64,000 nucleotides of DNA, taken from positions 2,266,501-2,330,500 of the forward strand of contig JAQGDQ010000001.1 of assembly GCA_030141605.1 (NCBI GenBank). Direction: 5' to 3'. The position numbers and the translations under genes were made by a program. This document shows, piece by piece, positions 12,826-23,700 of the stretch. The notes beneath the pieces were generated by a model. The model had not been told where the DNA came from. It was given only the letters and a program-made list of their open reading frames with translations, and did not search any database. The DNA is from Tubiluchus corallicola. Taxonomy: Eukaryota; Priapulida; Priapulimorpha; Priapulimorphida; Tubiluchidae. Each line of letters begins with the position of its first letter. Positions within the stretch are counted from its first letter, which is position 1.

Positions 12826-13260
12826 CGTGTTTGGCATATCTACTTTTTTCTCACCTCCTTAATTTACATATACTTTGCAGCATCTACATGTATTATCACC
12901 TACTTTCTTCAGCATCTACTTTTGCAAGGGAAATTAAAATCTTCTTTGCAAATCATATGTGCCAAGATTGAGGTCATGGTAATTATATCAGCAAAAATGT
13001 TATGGTTTAGCTGGCTGCTTCTTTACTATGAGCAATTGCAGCCTGTTACTAGACACATGTTGTTCTCAAAAATATTAGCATGTATCATTTTTTATTTTTT
13101 GGAAAAATCTGTGAAAAGATTAAAAGGCAATTATCAGTTTACTATAACATATATTATACTAGTTAGCCAATTCAATTTTGTTATAATCATTTTGTTACGG
13201 GAAAAATATTTTAGTGGCACATTAACATTACTAGTGCTTATTTAGGCCTAACAATCTTTT
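12826..13260 (+). repeat. Dispersed repeat family C, copy 1
   Basis: Translated frames of this stretch align with the minus strand of 19559-19905 (AKIEVMVIISAK here, [12 protein letters not shown] there; KRLKGNYQF here, [10 protein letters not shown] there), and the DNA blocks CTACTTTTTTCTCA and TTTGCAGCATCTACATGTA are shared. The related segment 14280-14345 continues the match to 19128-19230 (TTCATTCGTGTATTGAATAA is identical), so the element probably spans more, with an insertion. The 142-codon open frame here is repeat sequence, not a gene. Confidence 0.6.
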
Positions 13261-14844
13261 ACTTTTTTGGGTAATTGCACAAATCACTAACATGAAACAC
13301 CAGAACTGCACGAATTTAGCAAAATAAACTATTTTATTTAAAACAGTACAGAAATTTTATAGTAACAGATTCAAAGCTTAAGAGATGGTAACGTTACAGC
13401 TGACTGCAACCAGGTAGCCTAGATTGGGCAGAGGCTAATAGTAATAGTGATGCCTACGTTACAAGTAGGATGCAACCAATGTGTTAGAGGGGAGTGTTGG
13501 CACAAATGAAGCCATAGTGTTCTTACACTCCTTCATCCTTACAAATGGAAGTATTAAGTACTTTTCTCAAACTATTAGATCTAATTAGTCCAAGCCACAG
13601 AAAGTGGGAGAACTACAAAGCATTTTCCTTAACTTTGCCTACAGATAGAGCTATCATATATGATCAGTGGTCTAAATAAAGTTCTATGCTAAAACATTGG
13701 TATCGAACTACTCAACAATTTAATTTTAGTTATAGAATGCAGATGTCACCACAGAGTTACTATAGCCAAAATTATATTCCAGCATGCATTCATGTAGGTA
13801 ATACACAAACCAGATGTTTATAAAAATAAAGCCAGCATCTACGTGGACAAGTCTAAATAGATACCCACACAGATAAATACATTTGGCTAGCTTTTCATGA
13901 AGCCAACAAATCAAAATAAACACAATATATTCAAGACAAATTATGTCTGCCAAAATATCATATTCAAGGTATAATTTTAAGCAAAATATATCATACAGTC
14001 ATTATCAAAATCACTACAAACGTCGTTAAGCAAAACATCAGTGTATCCACGAACAAAGCATTTGCATATGAAAGCAGTACGGTGGTGTTCATCAACCATG
14101 CAATCGACGAGCGAGGAAGAGATATCAGCCAGTGTCAATAGCATAGCATAGCAAGGTTAAGGAGAGGTAGATGGCAGGCCTGAAGTCGGGAAACCGAGTT
14201 GACACGTTTGTTAGTAAGTTTAAAGGACTGAGAGGAAAATTGGTATATCTGTTAGTTTTCAGGTATTGATGTTATTTTTTCAAAATTTTGTTCATGTATT
14301 ATTCGTTCATTCGTGTATTGAATAACCGTTTTTCGTGTATTGTGTACAGAATACTGGTGTGTCACTTATACTATAGTTATAGTTGTATATTTTCCCAGTC
14401 TTTGCATAGAGATTACTACAAGAAACAATTGGTTTTTCCACATCGACAGTCCATTGTGGAATAATGCAGCCCTGATTTTAAACGAAGGCATTAAAAACAA
14501 TATTATGGATAAAGTGACTTTGAGCCTATATTAATACTGCATAAGATCATATGCAATTCCGGACGTTTGGTAAACACGGCGTTAGCCAAGTGCCAATAAC
14601 TTGTAACAACTAGCCTATATTATAACAAACTTTAGTTCCATAGACTAGAGATTAAACTATATTGTAGTATCGTAATACAGAAAATTCAAAATTAGTGTAA
14701 GGAACTAAAAACAGCTGCGGCTGTGAGTTGCCTGTTTGACAACAATTTACCACTTCCATTATGCTAACCTTTGAAATCAAGATAAGCAGTACATTTCTAC
14801 ACTCAGAAGCTGCGGCATATATCTGCTGCTTTAAAACCAAACTT

Positions 14845-15000
14845 ATTGGCAAAAAGTGAACAAACACAACAAAAACTAAACGCCAAAGATTCGCACATTT
14901 GGCGCCATACGATTACTGCCATCTAACGTGAAAAATATGAGACGCAATTTTCTCCAATTCACACATGCGCAGTAAAGGGCACGTCGGGACTTTGTTCGTT
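14845..15000. promoter_or_regulatory. Divergent NUF2/TOP1 promoter with E2F-like sites
   Basis: This is a locally CpG-richer stretch between the leftward NUF2 gene and the rightward TOP1 exon 1. Seen directly: TTTGGCGC at 14898-14905, a perfect E2F consensus (TTTSGCGC); a second TTTGGCG on the minus strand at 14881-14887; and an ATTGG (inverted CCAAT box) near 14846. E2F and CCAAT elements are established regulators of cell-cycle genes of the NUF2 type. That this is one bidirectional promoter is inferred from position and motif clustering; no start sites are known. Confidence 0.5.
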
Positions 15001-15055
15001 TTCCGAAAAATTCATTACTTGCTGGTTTTATTGTTCTCGATTTAACACATCAAAG
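14965..15055 (+). other. TOP1: TOP1 untranslated exon 1 with short upstream ORF
   Basis: A strong splice donor (CATCAAAG|GTAAG) ends this exon at 15055, and the TOP1 start exon has its acceptor at 17677-17678 (TTTATTTAG), giving a 2.6-kb first intron. An ATG at 14965 is in frame with the TOP1 start after splicing but meets TAA at 15043-15045, so it could act as a 26-codon upstream ORF if transcription begins before it. The true 5' end was not determined; 14965 is only a convenient left limit. Confidence 0.55.
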
Positions 15056-17707
15056 GTAAGAAGTACACATTTTTTAGAGTATCGTTGTTACAAATACTTA
15101 TTACCGTCTAGCTTAGCATAATTAATGTAAATTGGTTCATTCTAAAAGAAGTTACTCTCTCTGCTGAAACCGTTCATTTTCTTTTCTCAAAAATTCTATG
15201 TTGCTGCGACCATCGGATTCACGAAATTGCAAGACTTTTAGTCTAGATTTTCGGATTTTGTGTGACGTGTTTGATTTTTAAGCGTCAGTTCTAAATATTT
15301 TTGCGTGTTGTGGCCTGTCGTGTGCTATTTTTAGAGTAATATGTTGTACAAGTTGTCGTTGGTTATTGTTTAAAAGTAAGCCATATTCTAGGGAAAATCC
15401 TCTACTTAGAAAATTTCCAGCCATTTTGTGTTTCAGCATTGCGTTATCGAGTCGGCAGTAACAGCCAAGCAGTCATCGACCCGGTTCTGCTTACTAGACT
15501 ATAGGCACTAGACTGACTAGAAATAGGCTGCAGCCTGCCTTGACTAAGCATTGGTTAGGTAAGTATACTAACAGTCTGAAAAGGGCTATATTTATATAAG
15601 CCTAAAGTCTGAGTTAATAACTCACCTTTGCAGCTGCCCCCATTATTTTGGCTATTTAAGACTTTAATTTAGCTTTAATTAATGAGCTTACCGCCTCCTT
15701 AAGATTGAAATTAAATTGTACTAATTTCATAAACTTCATTTCTTTCCTTTTTCATGATACTGCAAAGCAAGAACATTTGCAGGTGTTGATGTAAAATGAG
15801 ATTTTGCTTTTATCATAAAAATGTTGAAATTGTACTAATTTATAATAATTTTTATCCTGTTTCTATCATTTGCATAATTTTTATAATGTATTTATAATTA
15901 GTGTTTCAGACTTCAGTTTTGTTAGAAATTTCTAAAATTGTAAATGTATTACAGATTAGAATTACATTCTTTCTTTGTCTACCATGAACAATTTTTTGTT
16001 TAGTTAAAAAAAATTACAATAATTCTATTTTATTTGTACTACATTTTAGCTGGACATACCAATGTACTGTATAACTAATTTTATTTATAAACTTGTATAT
16101 ATTTCATTCTGTTTTATCAGTCTTCATTTAATTTTAAACTCTCGGGGTTTAAAAACCAATAAAATACAAAGCTATTGAAAAATAATGTTCCACCTCCCTG
16201 ATCTGTAGAAGCATATTTGCTTATACATTCCATTATGCCATTAAATTTCTAGATTGCATTTGTCGTAATACTCCATCTCAAATTTCGATTATCGTTACTA
16301 AAGGTTAGGTGAACCTTCGGTATCCTGATGTTATTTTTTGAACAATTGTCATATTGGTTGGATGAAAATTATATTAAACAAACCAAACATTTCCCTATAA
16401 TGCTTAAAAAATTATCTGGAACAAATTGATAGTAAACAGCAAACATGACACAATTGCCAACATTTTATTTTCTGTATGATAACTCGGAGAATGTGATGCA
16501 CCGTCAGTACACAAGTCGTGTCAATGCACAGCAGCATGACAGGGCTCTAATTATTTATACACAATATATTGGCTTATACATAAAAAATAAATCAATGAGA
16601 ACTCTAGCAAACATTTATACTATTGCAGTTTTGATTAAATATTGTTTAAACAATTATTGATTATACAAACTAGTTTGAACAGCTTTTGAAAGCATTGGGG
16701 CTGCTTTTAAAATACTAAATACTTTACTACATAACATTAAACAAACACAAATTTAGTAATCAGAACAATTTTACACAGCTGACCAATCACCACTACTTAA
16801 AATGATAAATATTGCAAAGTTTGTATAATTCTTTTGAATTAGAATTACTAGAAAATTCGGTTTTGTTCCCCAAGAATGAAAAATTTGGTTTCATTTTGGT
16901 TGAAGAAAATGTGTCTTCAGTGCACCCTATATGATCGCTTTTGCAAGCAGGCTGATTTTGGAAACCTGTCTCATTTTTAGTAAAATCCACTGTTACCATC
17001 ACCTTGAGGCTATAATCACAGCCATAAGAAGTTAAGTATACTGTTGTTATGAGCTGTGTGCTAAACTGCCTTTATAGTACTTTTCTCGGTTGTTTCATTT
17101 TTCTACATTTTTACGAGTTGCTTTTACTGTATGCCAAAATGTGTTGAGAACATGACGGAATCTGTTGCTTTTCTTCTTCTTCGTGGGAGCCACTTAAATG
17201 GCCACTTTTAACAACATGGGTTTTGCCTATGTCTTAGCTGGCCATATATACTGGCTAAGAAATTTTTATCAGAACAGTTGTTTTCCAGGCAACAAAAATG
17301 TGATTGAAGTGACTGGTGATTGTATTAAATAATTTAACCATAAATGTGCACTTGAGACAGTGGATTTTTGTTACAATACAGGTTTACCTTTACATAACTA
17401 CTATAACTCATAAGTGAGTATTTGTATCTGTTAACAACCTGCTATAATCGCAACTACAGATCTTCGCATACAATATTAACTCTGCAAACAAAATTTTTGT
17501 GAACGTGAAGTAAGGGAAAAAATTCGTCGTTAAAACGAAACTTATTATTAAATGAGAAAATGTTTCTAAAAGTTTGTCCTCATTAAGCAAATCGGTGGTA
17601 ATGTATATTTATAACTAGAACTATTACTGCATGGCAGTTTTGGAGGCAGAGCTGGATAATTTGGTTTGTTTTATTTAGGGTCTGCCATATTTATTTGCCA
17701 AGGAAAA

Positions 17708-20700
17708 ATGGACATTTTATCTTCAAATGATCACATACGTGGTATGTTTATTGTTAATGTTAGTAGTAGTATATTTGTTTATTTAAGCAAAACATTTCCG
17801 CAGTGTGTTGTCATTTCTTAAGTTCTTCTATTGTATTAGTGTATTGTGTTTTTGGTCCTGAAGTAACACCAAATTTATGTTACACATAAGAGTAATATGG
17901 CTAAGTACAAGTATGAAAAAATGCTGAAATGTCCATACATTCTTCCTCACAAGTATCAACTACTGTACTAATTCAGTTAAAAATGTTTTGATGTGACCTT
18001 TGTCCTTAAATTCTTACCTCAGTTTTATTTATAATAATAAGCAAGGTTTTGGTTCTGGTACACCCTATGAACTAGGTTGGACTTTTCACTCGGTCCTGAA
18101 TGTCACTCGGAGCTTGCAAAACACTAACTCTAGTAGAAAAATGACTACTTTCAGTATGTAGTCATGGATTGAAGCTGGAAAATAATATGCTAAGATTACA
18201 CCTTCAACCAGTTGTCTGAGTTAAGTATTTTCTATACCTTAAGTAGCCGACAGAGTGCTGGAAATGGTTAGAACATAAGTAACTCCTTTTTTGTTTGGTG
18301 CTTTATTGCAGACAACACTTTTAATTTTATCTTTGTTAGTGCTAATATTTTCATCAAGTGAGGTGATATTACTACAAATAAAATGCTGTGTGACTTAATT
18401 AACATACAGCAAAAATATTTTCCTAATGGTGGAAGGAAAGTCGCTATCTAAATCCTGTCACCTTAAAAATGCATATATGTGACTTTGAAAATACCCAATC
18501 TGTTTACGTTTACGACAGTCAGTCACATACTCACCGGAAATATTTATTTTACCAGTAAATTTCGGGGGTGTGCCTCACTGGTCTTGAGAACACGTTTTTT
18601 CTCTAGGCCAGTTTAACATTCTCCTAAATTTGTTACTCATAAATGATTGTAAGCATTTATCTTCACAATGACATCACTTCCTACAATTTGACATCATGCA
18701 AAAGTTCAGTAGGGGAGAAAATGCTTAAGAATGTGCAACTTTGATCTGGGAACTTCAGAAAATATTTTGTCACAGTTTTATTACTTTCAGTTGGGGAAGT
18801 CATCTATTGTCTACTTCTGTATCACTTACAGAAGTCAGCTTCACAGTTTAAATTTGGTGTAGTTGTGGTTTAGTTCTATATACTGGATAAAAATTGTTAA
18901 AGGAAAACAGATCAATTCTGCGGGTCTTATCCTATTTTGGTAAAAAGTATATAGTCTAACACCTATAAGAATGCCAAAATGAGCACAGCTTGAGATGACA
19001 TCATAACTGAACATAATTTTCCAACGACAGAAACATTTTGTGAGTCTGTTGCACATGTTTAAATCAAAAATTGAAATATATTGCTACACTGTAGAGGATT
19101 GCAGTGTTTCATACACGATGTGCAAACAATTTTTATTCAATACACGAATGAAACAAACAAAATTTTAGGCATTTGCAATAATACAGAAGCGAAATGAATA
19201 AAAATTTGAAAAAACACGAATACACAAAAAACAGCAACAGAGACTCATAACGGTGTGCTAAGTTGTTGATAATAAAATATCACCAACTGGAAAACGTGAT
19301 AATCAGACAGTCAACAAAAAACATGTAGTTGAAGGAAGCATGTGGCTCAATCCCGCAGCCAAACAAATCGCAAGGTGGATGCATGCGGGATGTAATATTT
19401 AGGTACTTTAAAACAAACGGCTAACTCAATGTTGATTCAATAATTGTCGTTAAGGGAAAAATTGTTAAACTATTTACTTGCATGTATTTCTTTTGTGGCT
19501 CTGTTTACTAAATCTTTGGCAGGCCAGCTATTTTCAGTCAGTAAACGATTTTTAGACTTAATTAACTGCTAAATGGCACTGAAAATTTTTTTCATATGGC
19601 AATGTGATTTGGCACGTGTGATAATACACGTAATAATAAATGACAAATAATTGTCTGGTAATCTTTTATATAGTGTTGCAAAAAATAGTGGAAATATTAG
19701 CAACAAGTTGTTGTTGCCCATGAAAAGAAGTGGCCATTTACTCCATACTTTTGCTTTAACAATTAACATGACGCCAATCTCGGCACGCATGAGTTACAAG
19801 AAGCATTTTATTTTCCCTTGGAAACTTGGATGAAGTAAATGCATCTACATGTAGATGCTGCAAAATGTAGATTAAAGGTAGATGAGAAAAAAGTAGATGT
19901 TTCAAACGCTGCCGCATTGCCTATGGTTCACATCGACTCCAGAAATTTTAAGTAAAAGAAATTTAGTTCCAATATCATGAATATGTGTGCCAAACTAAAA
20001 AAAATGTTCTTATGACCAGGTACAGTGCCTATTTTTGTACAATGTGTTTCTGAGATGTAGGCGGTGTTATCCATTTAACTAGGAATTAGCAAAACAAGTG
20101 CAACATTTAAAACTAATTCCCAAGGAAAATATGTGGAATCATTTTGAAAGAAGGTATTCTGTTTCTTTTAATACTGACTGAACAAAGAAAAAATGTCTAA
20201 CGACTGTCTGTTGACTATGGCTTCACTAAGAGTTGAAATGTGACAAAATTCAAATCAAAACTTATGGTGAGTGAGACTTGCCTGCATCCTAAGAAAAATA
20301 TCATTTTGTATAAATGACTGTAATACATAAAAAACTTAGAGCAGTTGCCAAAAACTGTATATTTTACCATAAACTAACACCTGTTGTTTACCTTTATGAT
20401 GATCAACATTTTAAAATCCTTTTGTTACTACTACCTTTATTAAAATTGTTTTATTTATGTTTTCTTATTGCTTTATAAAGGCAGTGGTGAAGTTTTTGAA
20501 AATGACATCGGTGAACTTCCAAACCACATAGCAGATCCTTCTAGTGAAAGGTAACATTATTTTTTTTAATTCTTTGTTATTGTACTGAATTTTTATTTGA
20601 CTGTCTTGACAAAATTACCTACCATATTGTAAAAGAACATTATTTCATTTGAAGCCTGACATTGAAGTTTTATTTGATTGTTACGTGTTTTCCGTACTTT

Positions 20701-23700
20701 GCCAAGACCCTTTAAAGTAAAACCCCAGCCTCACCATCGTTTCTTCACAAAATTCAAGAAACATGTTCTGAAACAATATTTTAGTCTATTTCCTAAAATA
20801 ATCAACTAATTAAGTAAGTAATTGGACGATTTTACTATACACTATTTTCCCAGGCTCACCACACATTTTCCTAATATGCCTGCCTTTTCATAGTCTAGCT
20901 GTTGATGATGATCGTGGAAAGATCAAAGTTTAAGTGTACCAGACAGCATTTGTGTACACTTGACAATGCCCCACAGCCCGTGCTATTGTAATAGTGCCAG
21001 TTTTAACATAACAGCTAGCCAGAACCTTGCCTAGTTCATTTTTCTTATTCCCAAGCAAGATCCTGCTTGTAAATCACTCTGCGCACAGACTAATGCATAA
21101 TTATAAGTAAAGTTCACATAAACCAACTGAAGTGATGCAAGACATGGCTTTGCTTTACCCATATGTCAAGTGACGGTTGTGGTTAAGATGTGTTGCTGTG
21201 GTAGACTTAACTTTTGGCCTGCAGCAACTGCGCGTGCGTGCACACAACAAAACTGTGCAACGGCTTATTATGTGATAATTGACTGCTGACATCTTCGCCA
21301 GTAAGGTTGGCGATATGTTTTGTGCTTTATTAAGCTTGGACTGGCACACCCGGACAACCGATTTTTCTAGTTAGGTCATTTTACTGAAAAGAATAATTTA
21401 TTTCACTATAATCTCCAGAAAATTCTAACGCTGATTTGAAGGAAGTAAGCTGTAAACGTTTCAGTTTGTTTATGAACTTGCAAGGAGTTCAACAAATTCG
21501 GTGCAGTGTGAGAGGCTGCTTTTGATCCTGCTTTCCTTTTGCATCTAAGCACAACAGTGCTATAAGACCTGAGAGAATGCCATGGCTAATACTCAGTAAT
21601 TGTATCTTTCAAGTAAATAGGTACCATTTAGTGCATTACAAGCTAAAATTAAAATTTTAAATTCAATTCTGAATTTCACTGGAACAGTGTGAAAATAAAG
21701 AGCACCGGTGCAATAAGGCAAACTTGAGTATGAAAGTGGTCAGGACAGGCAGCAGGCCCACGTTGCAAGTCATTGCAATGAGTTGTAATTAAAGGGTTGG
21801 CTGCTTCTCGAAATAGCGAAAAGTATATAGATTATACTTTTTAAATGAGAGTTTGTGGTCCCCTAGTAGATGTAGTTTGCTAACCTTTCTGTTATGTGTT
21901 TAAATTACTTCTGGGTCAGTGTGCTAAACAGGCCTGTGGACAACATGCACTAAACAGTATACACACACATTATTCCTATTAGCTATGGATTTTTTGCAAG
22001 TAATATATACAAAATCAGTGATTTACTGATCTGACTAGTTTATAATTTTATTGTATCGTAGATTTTTACATTTCAGTAGTAAGAAACAAAGTTCTGGGTA
22101 TTAATTTTAATAATTAAGTAGGTGCAAATGGAACGGTTTACTTTAGTGACCACCATGTAAACATTTAGCAGTTTAATAAATGTGACAACTTACAGACCTA
22201 AATGTCTATTAGTTTTATAGTAACAGCAGCCAAGGATTAAAATATCTTTTTTTTTACTTTCATACTTCCTTTAAAAACTTCTAATATCTATAAAACTGTT
22301 AGTCTATAACATGTGCTAATAAATAATTGGTGGAATTGGCAGAAATTTCGTGGCGATAACACAAACCTGTGACGAACTGTTCTTGTTTCTTGTTTGTGCT
22401 TACTGTCCACTGATTATTGCCATGGCGCCAGGCAAACTTTGTTGGGTGCAGAATCTGCAGGTACAGTACTGCAGTTGTTCAAATTATCATGTTTTTTTTA
22501 ATTAACCTGATTGGTAGTTGTCACACATAAAAATACTGGAATTTGATTTCATCATTTCTTTTATTCACAAATATATGCGTAAAAATGACTGGGCTTTTTT
22601 TTAAGTTGTCATGTACTAAAAGGAAGAGGTAAGGTTACTAAATGAAAATATGAAATATAATTTTAGTCCACTAGTGTTATGGTTTGTCAATTTTCAAAAA
22701 GCTCCTAAATATACATTTTTGCATTACAAATGTAATTTGAAGTTAGATTGTTTGTAATTTTTTAGTGGATATAGGCAGAGCGAAAGGAGAACTTTTAGTT
22801 GTTTTTTTTTTTGGTTTAAATTGTGTTGTATCATAACTGTCGTTTCGTTATTAGATGTCTGACTACTGCCAAACAGTAATCACAAGAAAATTGAAAATCG
22901 TGAACAAAAACAATACTAAATTAGACTGAAAAGATATTCAGGAAGGCACTTCACATTCAGGAAAGTACAATATTCTTAGGACATTTCAAATATTTAAAAA
23001 TGAGAGTATACGGGCAAATAAGCTGTAACTTTTATCTTTATTAAATACAGTATTACTTTGTTATACTCTTTTCTGGTGCTTTTTTAAGGTATTGTCACTT
23101 ATTAACGTGACTGATGTTCTTAAACAAAATCTGCTTCTTTTGCAGCTGCAAGGCTGTTGTAAATGGTCACAATGGCCTTTTGCTGCACAGCTCCTCTGGA
23201 AATGAGAACGCTTCCGGCTTTGCCACTCCCAAAGATAAACCGAAGCAGAACATAAGTGAAAAACATGGGAGCAGTAAAGACAAGCATAGCAGTAGCTCCA
23301 AAGACAAACATAATAGCAGCAGTAGCAGTTATAAAGACAAGCAAAAAGACAACAGTAGTTATAAAGAAAAACATATTAGTAGTAGCAGCAGCAGCAGTTC
23401 CAAAGATAAGCACAGCTCCAGTTCCAGTTCCAAAGACAAGCATAGTGGTAGTAGTAACAGCAAAGAAAAGTACAGCAGTACCAGTCTCAGCAACAGCAGC
23501 AAGAATAAACATGTTAGCAGTAGCTCAAAGGATAAGCATGCCAGCAGCAGCACTAGTGGCTCTAAAGACAAACATAGCTCCTTCAAGGAAAAGACAGACA
23601 AGCATCGGAATTCTAAAGACCATTCCAACTCAGAAGCAAAGAAAGATAAGTCTAGCAGTGATATGCCCGCGGACAAGTATGTTAGCAGTTCAAAGCACGT

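Noticed and set aside
12817-13245. 142-codon hydrophobic open frame
   Set aside because: It lies in dispersed repeat family C; the other copy has a broken frame, and the composition is what AT-rich DNA gives.
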